A DNA stretch of 64,000 nt from Blautia wexlerae DSM 19850 (GCF_025148125.1 NZ_CP102267.1:4102501-4166500); one strand, 5' to 3'. Counted from the stretch's first letter, positions 12,253 to 20,418 are shown. Notes: a model not told the origin generated them from the sequence alone. Numbers and translations: made by a program.

Positions 12253-12288
12253 GTAAAAAAAGCAGGAATACCAGTGGCATTCCTGCTT
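12253..12288 (-). terminator. terminator after rplL
   Basis: On the minus strand AGCAGGAAT, loop GCCACTGGT, ATTCCTGCT and a run of seven T form a textbook intrinsic terminator. It ends only 22 bp before the ATG of the beta-helix gene. Confidence 0.9.
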
Positions 12289-12318
12289 GCAAATCTTCTA
12301 TATATAATAGGAAGATAA

Positions 12319-12690
12319 TTATTTAAGATTAACCTTAGCGCCTTCAGCTTCAAGTTTTGTTTTGATATCTTCAGCTTCTGCTTTGGATGCGCCTTCTTTA
12401 ACAACCTTAGGAGCTCCGTCAACCATTTCTTTAGCTTCTTTAAGACCTAAGCCAGTTACTTCACGAACAACTTTGATAACTTTAACTTTGTTTGGTCCAA
12501 CTTCTGCAAGTTCTACATCGAACTCATCTTTCTCTTCTGCTGCTTCTGCTGCTCCAGCTGCTGCTACTACAACACCTGCTGCTGCGGATACACCAAACTC
12601 TTCTTCACAAGCTTTTACTAAGTCGTTTAATTCTAATACAGATAATTCTTTGATTGCTGCAATAAATTCTTCTGTTGTTAATTTTGCCAT
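12319..12690 (-). CDS. rplL: 50S ribosomal protein L7/L12
   Basis: Stalk protein of the large ribosomal subunit (123 residues) that recruits translational GTPases. It shows the N-terminal dimerisation helix ([19 protein letters not shown]), an Ala/Gly hinge ([14 protein letters not shown]) and the conserved C-terminal domain with [18 protein letters not shown] and the family-typical VDGAPK. It follows rplJ by 110 bp on the same strand and is expected to be co-transcribed from the rplJ promoter. A GGAGGG ribosome site precedes the ATG. Confidence 0.99.
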   Translation of the reverse strand: MAKLTTEEFIAAIKELSVLELNDLVKACEEEFGVSAAAGVVVAAAGAAEAAEEKDEFDVELAEVGPNKVKVIKVVREVTGLGLKEAKEMVDGAPKVVKEGASKAEAEDIKTKLEAEGAKVNLK

Positions 12691-12800
12691 TTTAAATTCC
12701 CTCCATATAATATTATTTAATTCGGTAACTCTTCAGCATCCTCGTGGATGGTGATTTTCGAATAGTTACTAGATTCGTTTTATGCCTCTGGCATCAAAAA

Positions 12801-13304
12801 TTATTCAGCTGCTGCTTCAGAGCCGTTTTTCTCAGCGATCTGATTAAGCACACGAGCGAAGTTTGTAATCGGAGACTGGATGCTTCCAAGCAGTTTGCCG
12901 AGAAGTTCTTCTCTGGACGGGATTCCAGCCAGTGCCTGAATACCTGCCTGATCGTTGTAGTTTCCTTCAACGATACCTGCAACTAATTCTAAAGCCGGTG
13001 CTTTCTTTGCGAATTTATCAAGGATTCTTGCAGGAGCAGTTGCGTCTGTAGCAGAGATTGCTATAGCGTTTGTTCCATGTAAGTGCTGGATAAGTTCTTC
13101 GCACTGAGTACCTTCGAATGCACGATGCATCATTGTGTTTTTGTATACTTTGTATACAACACCAGCTTCTCTTAATTCCTTACGTAAAGCAGTATCCTGT
13201 TCAACTGTAAGACCGCTGTAGTTAACAAGTACTACAGATTCTGCATCTTTCACGTTGTTGATAATTTCGTCTACGATTGGTTGTTTAAGTTCTACTTTTG
13301 CCAT
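12801..13304 (-). CDS. rplJ: 50S ribosomal protein L10
   Basis: Stalk base protein that anchors L7/L12 dimers to 23S rRNA, 167 residues from the ATG at 13304, which has GGAGGTG at good spacing. An in-frame upstream start would add 51 residues that translate the leader RNA and is rejected. The N-terminal RNA-binding part contains VVLVNYSGLTVEQDTALRKE and the C-terminal helix (LLGSIQSPITNFARVLNQIA) is the L7/L12 binding arm. The gene is preceded by its autoregulatory leader. rplK and rplA, common upstream partners, are not adjacent; upp and repeats occupy that place. Confidence 0.98.
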   Translation of the reverse strand: MAKVELKQPIVDEIINNVKDAESVVLVNYSGLTVEQDTALRKELREAGVVYKVYKNTMMHRAFEGTQCEELIQHLHGTNAIAISATDATAPARILDKFAKKAPALELVAGIVEGNYNDQAGIQALAGIPSREELLGKLLGSIQSPITNFARVLNQIAEKNGSEAAAE

Positions 13305-13329
13305 GAAATGGTACACCTCCTTATAGATT

Positions 13330-13484
13330 TTGTATACCGCTGCAAATGAGTAAATAAAAAGCCTTACTGTCTGGCAGTAGGGCTTGCGTAATCTTACATA
13401 AAAATATAAAGAATACTTAGTCCTCGGTAGGCGTTTACAACTTATGCCTTGCGGCACCTACTGTCTTCGGCAGCGTTCTGGTAT
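13330..13484 (-). ncRNA. ribosomal protein L10 leader RNA
   Basis: The minus-strand transcript between the rplJ promoter and gene carries the motif GAAGACAGTAGGTGCCG followed by CCTACCGAGGACTAAG. This is the kink-turn-like L10(L12)4 binding element known from Firmicute rplJ leaders. The attenuator hairpin follows. Binding of excess L10-L12 here should repress rplJL. Confidence 0.8.
13353..13385 (-). terminator. attenuator-type hairpin in the L10 leader
   Basis: On the minus strand AAGCCCTACTG and CAGTAAGGCTT pair with one mismatch and TTTTTATTTA follows. It lies inside the rplJ leader, about 50 bp before the start codon, where L10 leader attenuators are found. This suggests the L10 complex promotes premature termination. 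Confidence 0.7.
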
Positions 13485-13513
13485 AAGATAGCATATGAGA
13501 TTTGGGTTGTCAA
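13485..13513 (-). promoter_or_regulatory. promoter of rplJ-rplL
   Basis: On the minus strand TTGACA, exactly 17 bp, then TATCTT. The expected transcription start falls just before the L10 leader structure, and the -35 box lies 42 bp beyond the long palindrome. Confidence 0.85.
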
Positions 13514-13554
13514 GAGGTTTTTTCGGTTTTTTGTTGATTTTTTCATTAAGGGAC

Positions 13555-13758
13555 GCGTAAGCAGGATTCTCTTTTGGGGTTCAGTTTCGGGAGCAGGAAC
13601 TCTAAGGCCTGCAAAATCTGCTAAGTGCATGAAAAAAGAAGGCAAAACTCGCCTGCGGCTCAGACAGTTGCCTTCTTTTTTCATAACGCAGATTCCGCAG
13701 GCCTAAGAGTTGCTACACTCCCTACAAGATTCACCCCAAAAGAGAATCCTGCATACGC
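13555..13758. repeat. 204-bp long imperfect palindrome (MITE-like) doubling as bidirectional terminator
   Basis: Two arms of about 90 bp are inverted copies. Both carry GCGTA(A/T)GCAGGATTCTC then TTTTGGGGT at the outside, ACTCT(A/T)AGGCCTGC in the middle and ATGAAAAAAGAAGGCAA at the centre around a 22-base loop. The central part has GAAGGCAA/TTGCCTTC flanked by A and T runs, so RNA made from either strand would end in a U-tract hairpin. It separates upp from the rplJ promoter and directly neighbours the 142-bp structured repeat. No protein is encoded. Confidence 0.85.
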
Positions 13759-13777
13759 TGGTAGTTGGAAAATTGTC

Positions 13778-13919
13778 GTTACTGTTCACACACCACTGTC
13801 CCGCGAGGTGTTTTGTCATGAATATGCCAAAATCCCGAGACATACAAGCCAAAATTCCATTGCCGCAGGCAATCTGGAATGAATTTGGGCTACGTTACTG
13901 TGAACGGAGTGAACAGTAA
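13778..13919. repeat. 142-bp structured repeat, intact copy A
   Basis: Nearly identical to the repeat at 31667. The outer ends are GTTACTGTTCAC and GTGAACGGAGTGAACAGTAA, which pair. Inside are three further hairpins: CACC..GGTG around ACTGTCCCGCGA; TTTTG(T/G)CATG/TATGCCAAAA; and CCAAAATTCCATTGCC with its imperfect inverse. It lies downstream of upp. No coding capacity of note is present. Confidence 0.85.
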
Positions 13920-14036
13920 TAAATTGTCAGTATATCATAAAACAACTTTCTGCTATATTGATGCAGGGTGAGTTCTTCATATGCGCAGTATAGTATAGTA
14001 CAGTATAGGTATAAGATGTAACGAATCACGTTATTC

Positions 14037-14666
14037 TTATATTGTGCCAAAGATACGATCTCCGGCATCTCCAAGACCTGGGCAGATGTAGGCGTGATCA
14101 TTTAATTCACGATCAAGATGTCCACAGTAAATCTGAACATCCGGATGTGCTTCGTGGAGACGTTTGAGCCCTTCAGGGGCTGCGATGATGCACATGAATT
14201 TAATGTTTTTTCCGCCCTGTTTTTTGACAAAGTCAACGGCTGCTTCTGCGGAGCCACCGGTTGCGAGCATTGGATCTACGATCACTGAAATTCGTTCATC
14301 AATTGCTTCCGGGAGTTTGCAGTAGTATTCGTGTGGTTCATGGGTTACAGGATCACGATAGAGTCCTACATGGCCTACTTTTGCAGATGGCACAAGTGTG
14401 AGAATACTGTTTACCATTCCAAGGCCTGCGCGGAGCACAGGGATAATCGCCAGTTTTTTCCCTGAAATCATTGGTGTCATGCAGGTTTCAATAGGGGTTT
14501 CTACTTCTACATTTTCTACAGGAAGATCCCGGAGAGCTTCGTATCCCATGAGGATTCCAATCTCTTCTACTAATTTACGGAATTCATTTGTTCCTGTGTT
14601 TTTGTTTCTCAGCATGGATATTTTATGCTGGATCAGCGGATGGTTCATAATATAAACGTTTTCCAT
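14037..14666 (-). CDS. upp: uracil phosphoribosyltransferase
   Basis: Pyrimidine salvage enzyme that makes UMP from uracil and PRPP, 209 residues, standard length. The PRPP-binding loop is seen as [16 protein letters not shown] near residues 127-142. The N-terminal [14 protein letters not shown] and the C-terminal uracil-binding [13 protein letters not shown] are family-typical. It follows the small DUF6472 gene by 47 bp on the same strand and is probably in one operon with it. Transcription should stop in the palindrome and repeat region just downstream. Confidence 0.98.
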   Translation of the reverse strand: MENVYIMNHPLIQHKISMLRNKNTGTNEFRKLVEEIGILMGYEALRDLPVENVEVETPIETCMTPMISGKKLAIIPVLRAGLGMVNSILTLVPSAKVGHVGLYRDPVTHEPHEYYCKLPEAIDERISVIVDPMLATGGSAEAAVDFVKKQGGKNIKFMCIIAAPEGLKRLHEAHPDVQIYCGHLDRELNDHAYICPGLGDAGDRIFGTI

Positions 14667-14713
14667 TATCTTAATTCCTCGCTTAGTTGAATATTTGTTA
14701 CTTTTTATAAATT

Positions 14714-14896
14714 CTACATCTGCTTACGTACAATGCGGTATTCGTCACCCATCTTGAAGTATGGACACTGATTGAAGTTTCCGGTGATGAACTTCACCAT
14801 TTCATCTTCGTCAAGATTTATTTCACAGGTGTAGCATTCATAGTCGTCATCATAACTGTAGTTTACACAATATTCGCAGTTTACTGCATCGGACAT
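14714..14896 (-). CDS. DUF6472 family small cysteine-rich protein
   Basis: A 60-residue protein with two paired-cysteine motifs (NCEYCVNY and ECYTCEIN) and a third region with NQCPYF, spaced like a small metal-binding knuckle. The middle is acidic (DDDYE, LDEDEM). Proteins of this type are widespread and uncharacterised in Lachnospiraceae, and I place it in DUF6472 from memory of the family pattern. A ribosome site (GAGAGGAG) precedes the ATG. It sits immediately upstream of upp. Confidence 0.75.
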   Translation of the reverse strand: MSDAVNCEYCVNYSYDDDYECYTCEINLDEDEMVKFITGNFNQCPYFKMGDEYRIVRKQM

Positions 14897-15047
14897 TATT
14901 TACTCCTCTCTTTGTTTCCGGCATATTTCATTTCTATCCGGTATCTCCTTTTGGATTTTTTATGTTGCCTTTGTACCTGTGCAAAGTTTGCTGTTTCTGA
15001 TATACTATGGTGTTAGGATCAAAAGATATTTCTTCCCTGAACTATTG

Positions 15048-15070
15048 CTTATAGCAATTCCATAAAATAA
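15048..15070 (-). repeat. dispersed 23-bp motif, copy 1
   Basis: The minus-strand sequence TTATTTTATGG then AATTGCTATAAG is identical over 23 bp to one at 34361-34383. Here it lies about 150 bp before the DUF6472-upp operon, pointing toward it. The core GGAATTGCTATAAG recurs at 38344. Confidence 0.6.
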
Positions 15071-15086
15071 CTATGAGGTTACATTT

Positions 15087-16187
15087 ATGATATTATATCA
15101 TATATCTGCAAAAAAATTAATAACACGCTGTACTTTTTCAATGCTCGCAGCATCTCTTATATTATGTCCGGCTGTTTTTTCCGGATGTTCGGCAAAAACG
15201 GAAAATGTCAAAAATACGGATGCCAGTTCTCAGGATCCCATCTCTGCCACTGCGATCAAACTGAATACTGCAGTTACGGTCACTATCTATGATTCTCAGG
15301 ACAGAGAGCTGCTTACAGAATGCATGAATCTTTGTGACAAGTATGAGAAAATATTCAGCCGCACCGCAGATGACAGTGAATTATATCAGTTAAACCATCG
15401 GGAACTTACACCTGTGAAGGGGACAGAGGATACTTATCAGGTGTCGGCTTCTCTGGCGGAGCTGGTTTCTAAGGGACTTGATTATTCTGTATTATCTGAG
15501 GGTGCATTTGATATTGCTATTGAACCGCTGACTTCTCTGTGGGATTTTACTGCTGAAAATCCAAAAGTGCCCAAGGACAGTCTGATCCGGGCAGCACTGC
15601 CCAAATGTAATTATCACAATATCTCTGTTGATACAGATAAAAATGAGATTACATTAAAGACAGACGATACTGCAATCGAACTCGGTGCCATTGCCAAGGG
15701 TTATATCGCAGATCGCCTGAAGGATTATCTGGTTTCTCAGAATGTAAAAAGTGCGATCATCAATCTTGGCGGAAATGTTCTCTGTATTGGCGAAAAAACA
15801 GACAATTCTGCTTTTAAGATCGGGATCCAGAAACCATTTGCAGACCGAAGCGAAACTATTGCTGTTATGGACATCAGGGATAAGTCAGTGGTTTCCTCAG
15901 GAATTTATGAGAGATGCTTTGAACAAGATGGCACTTTGTATCATCACCTGCTCAATCCTAAAACCGGCTATCCTTATGATAACGGGCTGATTGCAGTTAC
16001 CATTATTTCCGATCAGTCTGTGGATGGGGATGCGCTGAGCACGACCTGCTTTGCTCTTGGTCTGGAGGATGGCATGAAACTGGCCGAGTCTCTGGACGAT
16101 GTACAAGCATTTTTCGTAACTTCTGATTATGAGATTCACTATACCAGAGATTTCCAGAAAAAAATCAAAGTTACGGAAACAGAATAA
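15087..16187 (+). CDS. apbE: FAD:protein FMN transferase (ApbE family), lipoprotein
   Basis: Membrane-attached flavinyltransferase of 366 residues that covalently attaches FMN from FAD to threonine in target proteins such as Rnf/Nqr subunits or extracellular flavoproteins. A signal peptide ends in a lipobox (AVFSGC, Cys near residue 33). Family landmarks are FSRTADDSELYQLN, GAFDIAIEPLTSLWDF, IELGAIAKGYIADRL (flavin-binding region), AIINLGGNVLCIG and the C-terminal DGDALSTTCFALG. GAGGT lies 8 bases before the ATG. No flavinylated partner gene is adjacent. The unusual tandem array begins about 12 bp after its stop codon. Confidence 0.93.
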   Translation: MILYHISAKKLITRCTFSMLAASLILCPAVFSGCSAKTENVKNTDASSQDPISATAIKLNTAVTVTIYDSQDRELLTECMNLCDKYEKIFSRTADDSELYQLNHRELTPVKGTEDTYQVSASLAELVSKGLDYSVLSEGAFDIAIEPLTSLWDFTAENPKVPKDSLIRAALPKCNYHNISVDTDKNEITLKTDDTAIELGAIAKGYIADRLKDYLVSQNVKSAIINLGGNVLCIGEKTDNSAFKIGIQKPFADRSETIAVMDIRDKSVVSSGIYERCFEQDGTLYHHLLNPKTGYPYDNGLIAVTIISDQSVDGDALSTTCFALGLEDGMKLAESLDDVQAFFVTSDYEIHYTRDFQKKIKVTETE

Positions 16188-16198
16188 ATCTGTCTCTG

Positions 16199-16447
16199 AT
16201 GACTTAAATTGAAAAAACAGAAATATAAATCAACAATTATTAACTGGTGTTTTGACTTAATCAATAGATTTTGATTTTCAAGTCATACAATCCACACTAA
16301 TTTCTTGACCTAATTTGCAATTTGTAAATTTCCAGTCAAATATTTTTGCCTGTTCGCTTGACTTAATTTGTTATTCTATAAAATCTCAGTCAACATACTG
16401 TTAATTATTTCATGACTTATATGAAACTTTTTTTGATTTAAGTCAAT
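16199..16447. repeat. five-unit 53-bp-period array of alternating inverted TTGACTTAA sites
   Basis: Forward (T/A)TGAC(T/C)TA sites have their G at 16201, 16254, 16307, 16360 and 16414. Inverted sites (AGTCA on the plus strand, AATCA in the first unit) begin at 16228, 16281, 16334, 16388 and 16441. Spacing is therefore 53-54 bp between like sites and about 27 bp between opposite sites. The bases between sites are AT-rich and differ from unit to unit. Each unit can also be read as a hairpin with arms TTGACTT/AAGTCAA. No coding frame is present. Function is unknown. Confidence 0.8.
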
Positions 16448-16465
16448 ATTGTACATAGCTGACAA

Positions 16466-16508
16466 AAGTCCCCTGCTTATTGCTTTTCGCAACCTCCGCA
16501 GGGGACTT
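16466..16508. other. perfect 11-bp inverted repeat (hairpin) after the array
   Basis: AAGTCCCCTGC and GCAGGGGACTT are perfect inverses around a 21-base loop. It could end transcripts from apbE and the array, although a clear T-run is missing on the plus strand; on the minus strand TTTTGTC follows. Confidence 0.6.
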
Positions 16509-16778
16509 ACCCTATTCAGTTAAACTTATCACTCAGCCTGACAGTTCTTCTGACGATTATTCATTTTTAGGATAATAAGCGGGAATCCTCGGCAATTCAA
16601 TTACCGATGAAAGCGCAAACTGTGCATATCTGCACTCATAATAAATAAAAATAACAAAATGATTTTCATTCAATTTCTCCCTTCTCCTCCCTATAAAAAG
16701 CTGTATCCAGCATTATAAAAAAGAAAATATGTTCGATATTTTATTGCGAAATTTTTGATATCATGGTATACTATATGC

Positions 16779-17189
16779 ATGAAAGAAAATCTTATACATT
16801 ACCGCACTTGTGTGTGTAATATTAATTACCATATGGTATGGTCAGTGAAATACCGGCGGAAGATATTAAATGCGGAGGTCGAGGCATATCTGCAGGAACT
16901 GGTGCAGGAGATCGCAGAAGATAAGGGCTTTACGATCCATCTGTTTGAATGTGGGGAAGGAGACCATGTACACTGTTTTGTGTCAGCCCCTCCGAAATTA
17001 TCCATAACTGCGATCGTGAAATACCTGAAGGGGATCTCCGGCAGGAAGCTTTTCGAACGTTTTCCGGAAATAAGAAACCAGCTTTGGAAAGGGGAGCTGT
17101 GGAACCATTCCTATTATGTGGAAACGGTCGGATCTGTATCGGAAGAAAATATCCGCAGGTATATCGAACATCAGAGCAAAGCTTACTGA
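16779..17189 (+). CDS. tnpA: IS200/IS605 Y1 transposase TnpA
   Basis: Single-strand DNA transposase with the HUH fold, about 136 residues from the ATG at 16779; an upstream ATG at 16755 would add 8 residues. It begins with the family pattern YHMVWSVKYRRKIL. The metal-binding HVH pair is in EGDHVHCFVSAPP near residue 60, and the catalytic tyrosine lies in NHSYYVETVG near residue 110. The length and motifs look intact, so the element may be active. It ends 18 bp before tnpB. Confidence 0.93.
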   Translation: MKENLIHYRTCVCNINYHMVWSVKYRRKILNAEVEAYLQELVQEIAEDKGFTIHLFECGEGDHVHCFVSAPPKLSITAIVKYLKGISGRKLFERFPEIRNQLWKGELWNHSYYVETVGSVSEENIRRYIEHQSKAY

Positions 17190-17207
17190 TACGATGGAGG
17201 AGAGGAA

Positions 17208-18464
17208 ATGCTGCTGTCAAAGAAAACATCCATAAAGGTCAGCCGGGAATATGCGAACCTCATCGGGCATATGTGCTATGCAGCATCCAAGCTCTGGAAT
17301 GTCTGTAATTACGAGCGTCAGCATTACAAAGAAACAGGGATGGAGCAGTATCCTGACTGGTACTATCAGAAAAAAGCCCATAAAGAGGATCTGTGGTATA
17401 AACAGCTCCCGTCCCAGACTGCCCAGGAAGTCTGCAGGCTGCTGGACAAGGCATGGAAGTCTTTCTATGCCCTGAAAAGATCCGGGGGGATCGAGACTCC
17501 CAGACCGCCGCGGTTTAAGCAGGAAAGTATCCCCATTACCTATATGCAGATGGGGATCGTGCATGAGCGGGATACGGACAGAGTCCGCCTGTCCCTTCCA
17601 AAGACATTAAAAAAATATATGGAAGAAACATATCAGATCCATGAAAACTTTCTTTACCTTGAAAATAAGATTTTCAGGGGCATGGACCAGATCAAACAGC
17701 TGCGGATCTATCCGCCGGAGAAGGGAAGCTGTAAAATTATTGTTGTTTATGAGGTCCCTGACCAGGAAGAACTTCCACAGAACGGACATGAACTGTCTAT
17801 TGATCTGGGGCTTCACAACCTTATGACGTGTTATGATTCTGAAAATGGGAATACGTTTATTCTGGGCAGGAAGTATCTTGGATTGGAAAGATATTTCCAT
17901 AAGGAGATCGCAAGGGTGCAGGCCCAGTGGTATGGACAGCAGTCCGGAAAGGGAGTCAAACATCCGACCACATCAAAACATATCAGGAAGTTATATAAGA
18001 GAAAACATGATTCAGTAACGGATTATCTGCACAAGGTCACAAGGTATCTTGCAGAATACTGCCGGGAACAGGGGATCACCTGTGTCATTGCAGGGGATAT
18101 CCGGAATATCCGGAGAGAAAAAGACCTGGGACACAGGACAAACCAGAAGCTTCACAGCCTGCCGTATAACAGGATCTACATCATGCTGGAATATAAGCTG
18201 AAAAGATATGGGATCCGTTTTGTAAAACAGGAAGAAAGTTATACCAGCCAGTGCAGCCCACTGTCACCGGAAGTAGGGAAAAGATATGCAGAGCCGTCCA
18301 AACGGAAAGAGAGAGGGTTGTACAGAGATGGAAACAGAACCTATAACGCAGATGCCGTAGGCGCATATAATATCCTGAGAAAATATCACTCCGTATCCGG
18401 AGTAAAAAGAGAACTGTCCGTAACCGGACTGAAAACACCGGAAATAATAAAAGTAGCTGTATAA
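17208..18464 (+). CDS. tnpB: TnpB, RNA-guided nuclease of the IS605 element
   Basis: Protein of 418 residues, standard length for TnpB, the omega-RNA-guided endonuclease ancestral to Cas12. The RuvC-like fold is visible: first Asp in LSIDLGLHNLM (near residue 204), a central strand CVIAGDIRNIRRE where the usual ED is replaced by GD, and the final Asp in YNADAVGAYNIL (near residue 385). The zinc-finger segment carries SQCSPLSPEVGKRYAE instead of two CxxC pairs, so metal binding there looks lost, while the Arg-rich character is kept. This resembles the subset with a rearranged catalytic Glu. GGAGGAGAGG precedes the ATG. The 3' end plus downstream 100 bases is the expected omega-RNA region. Confidence 0.9.
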   Translation: MLLSKKTSIKVSREYANLIGHMCYAASKLWNVCNYERQHYKETGMEQYPDWYYQKKAHKEDLWYKQLPSQTAQEVCRLLDKAWKSFYALKRSGGIETPRPPRFKQESIPITYMQMGIVHERDTDRVRLSLPKTLKKYMEETYQIHENFLYLENKIFRGMDQIKQLRIYPPEKGSCKIIVVYEVPDQEELPQNGHELSIDLGLHNLMTCYDSENGNTFILGRKYLGLERYFHKEIARVQAQWYGQQSGKGVKHPTTSKHIRKLYKRKHDSVTDYLHKVTRYLAEYCREQGITCVIAGDIRNIRREKDLGHRTNQKLHSLPYNRIYIMLEYKLKRYGIRFVKQEESYTSQCSPLSPEVGKRYAEPSKRKERGLYRDGNRTYNADAVGAYNILRKYHSVSGVKRELSVTGLKTPEIIKVAV

Positions 18465-18635
18465 CTCTAAAGAGCAAACAGTAGTGGTGTCATGGATGCA
18501 CCCTGAAAAAAGGCGGTATCCCGCCTTAATTCAGATGCTCTGGTAACTCAGTTGCCGAGTAATTCACTCTGCTATATACTGATTGCATTCAAACACTTGC
18601 AATCCATATAGGATTTCACTGATTCAGTCAGAATC

Positions 18636-20153
18636 TCACTCCACATCAAATTTCTCCAGGCTTTCCAGTCTTGCTCTGTATTTGGAGTCATAGGCATCTG
18701 TAAACGAAGCCTCTTTCTTCATTTTTTCGAGAGCTGCTGCTGCTTTTTTAACTGTCTGGATAGTACCGGCACCTGCTACACAGCCGCCCGGACATGCCAT
18801 TCCTTCCAAAAGATATCCATTATATTTACCAATCTTGGCCATCTGGAGCATCTTCTTACAGTTCTGCAGACCTTCTGCATTCATTACCTTTACTTCCCGA
18901 TCAGGATCAATACGCTTCACCGCATGGACAACCGCTTCTGCCACACCACCGCTGACTGCGAAACCTCTTCCGTCAGCACTGGCATGAAACAGTGGTTCTC
19001 CTTCCGGAATATCTTTCCAGTCCACGCCTTTGGCATCAAACATTCCTGCTACTTCCTCGAAGGTCAGCACAAAATCCACATAGCTGCGGATACTCTTACG
19101 GCTGGCTTCCAGCTTCTTGGCTGCACAGGGACCTACGAAAACGATCTTACAATCTGGTTCCTTCTGCTTGATCAGCCTTGCAGTGAGAACCATAGGTGTC
19201 AGTGCCATAGAGATACATTTCGCCTGTTCCGGGAATAATTTCTTAGCCATCATAGACCAGGACGGACAACAGGATGTAGCCATGAAAGGAAGTTTCTCAG
19301 GAACTTCTTCCAAAAAGTCCTTTGCCTCCTCCACTGTGCACAGATCTGCACCGACGGCAACCTCTCTTACATCTGTAAAGCCAAGTGCCTGAAATGCTCC
19401 CCGTATCTTATTATTCTCCATACCCGGAAACTGGCCTGCAATGGCAGGCGCCACGATTGCATACACCGGTGTTTCACTTTTTAATGCCATAATAGTCTGG
19501 AAAATCTGTCCTTTGTCTACAATAGCACTGAACGGACAACTTACCAGACATTGTCCGCAGGATACACATTTATCCTGATCAATCTCTGCTCTTCCATATT
19601 CATCAGAGCCAATAGCATTCATACCACATGCCTTTGAACATGGACGTTCCTGTTTGATGATTGCATTATACGGACAGGCTTCCAGACACTTTCCGCATTT
19701 GATACAGGCATCTTCATCAATATGGGATCTGCCGCCTTCCATATGCACTGCTTTCTTTGGACAGACTTCCACACAGGGATGCTCCAGGCACCCCTGACAG
19801 CCCTCTGTGATCATTACCCTTTTTTCAGGGCAGGAATTACAGGCAAACTTGATCACATTGATAAGCGGCGGTTCATAATACTTTTCCTCAATAACGCTGG
19901 CCTCCACACCTTTGGAAATTGGCGCATGCTCTGTAACCTTTCTCAGTGACATCCCCATTGCAACGCGAAGTCTCTCACCAACTACCGCTCTTTCCAGAAA
20001 AATACTGTCACGATAAGTCGCAATTTCACCGGGTACGATCTTGTAGGGAAGCTCTTCCAGCATCTCCGGAGACTGGCCTTCATATGCCATCCTCGCAATT
20101 TCTGTAAAAATTTTGTGTCTGATTTCTGTTTTGGATGAATACAGTCCTCTCAT
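18636..20153 (-). CDS. monomeric [FeFe] hydrogenase (group B-like)
   Basis: A 505-residue soluble hydrogenase-like protein expected to exchange electrons between ferredoxin-type carriers and protons/H2. After an N-terminal region it has several CxxCxxC clusters: CNSCPEKR, CQGCLEHPCVEVCPKKA, CIKCGKCLEACPYNA and CVSCGQCLVSCPFSA. The H-cluster domain follows with TSCCPSW, VGPCAAKKLE and EGMACPGGC, which supply the H-cluster ligands. The PSW variant and the EGMACPGGC form fit the group B enzymes common in gut Clostridia. The start at 20153 is chosen from GGAGG directly upstream; a 21-residue upstream extension lacks a ribosome site. No hydrogenase maturation genes are nearby. Confidence 0.9.
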   Translation of the reverse strand: MRGLYSSKTEIRHKIFTEIARMAYEGQSPEMLEELPYKIVPGEIATYRDSIFLERAVVGERLRVAMGMSLRKVTEHAPISKGVEASVIEEKYYEPPLINVIKFACNSCPEKRVMITEGCQGCLEHPCVEVCPKKAVHMEGGRSHIDEDACIKCGKCLEACPYNAIIKQERPCSKACGMNAIGSDEYGRAEIDQDKCVSCGQCLVSCPFSAIVDKGQIFQTIMALKSETPVYAIVAPAIAGQFPGMENNKIRGAFQALGFTDVREVAVGADLCTVEEAKDFLEEVPEKLPFMATSCCPSWSMMAKKLFPEQAKCISMALTPMVLTARLIKQKEPDCKIVFVGPCAAKKLEASRKSIRSYVDFVLTFEEVAGMFDAKGVDWKDIPEGEPLFHASADGRGFAVSGGVAEAVVHAVKRIDPDREVKVMNAEGLQNCKKMLQMAKIGKYNGYLLEGMACPGGCVAGAGTIQTVKKAAAALEKMKKEASFTDAYDSKYRARLESLEKFDVE

Positions 20154-20418
20154 TTTTTCCTCCTGATTTTCGATTCGGATAACTGTACGGCAATCCAATG
20201 CAGGGACACCGAACAATTTCCATTTATAATTTCATCACTGCTGCAATCAGCACACTCATTTTTCCTCCTGCTGAACTTTCAGCCACTTCACAGAGAAACG
20301 AAATTCCGCTCATTTCCGTTTCCTTATCTGCATATCATATCACCAAATGCTTCCAGGCTCAACACAACATCAGAATTTTCGCTGAATTGTCGCCCCCGAA
20401 GTTGCTGTTCATATGTTG
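20154..20418. other. intergenic stretch with nothing recognisable
   Basis: About 265 bp between the SGNH hydrolase stop and the hydrogenase ATG. Apart from the hydrogenase ribosome site I see no terminator-quality hairpin, promoter match or conserved reading frame. Confidence 0.5.

Larger units (their letters stand above)
16580..18575 (+). mobile_element. IS200/IS605-family element with tnpA and tnpB (ends approximate)
   Basis: Contains a Y1 transposase followed by tnpB. Instead of terminal inverted repeats it has subterminal hairpins: 16589-16607 (TCGG..AATTCAATT..CCGA) at the left and 18542-18556 (GGTAAC TCA GTTGCC) at the right. The left hairpin read forward and the right hairpin read on the other strand share CTCGGCAA(T/C)T and TTACC, supporting them as the paired recognition ends. 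The exact cleavage sites cannot be fixed by eye. Confidence 0.75.

Noticed and set aside
13305..13457. 51-residue extension of L10
   Set aside because: It covers the L10 leader RNA and attenuator. The ATG at 13304 has GGAGGTG and the canonical MAKVE start.
15048..15070. a sigma-54 or sigma-A promoter
   Set aside because: GGAATTGCTATAAG lacks the GG-N10-GC of sigma-54 promoters and has no -35/-10 pair at proper spacing, so it is listed only as a dispersed motif.
16199..16447. CRISPR array
   Set aside because: The conserved pieces are only about 8-13 bp, alternate in orientation and are too degenerate, and no cas genes are present. The regular period is real but of another kind.
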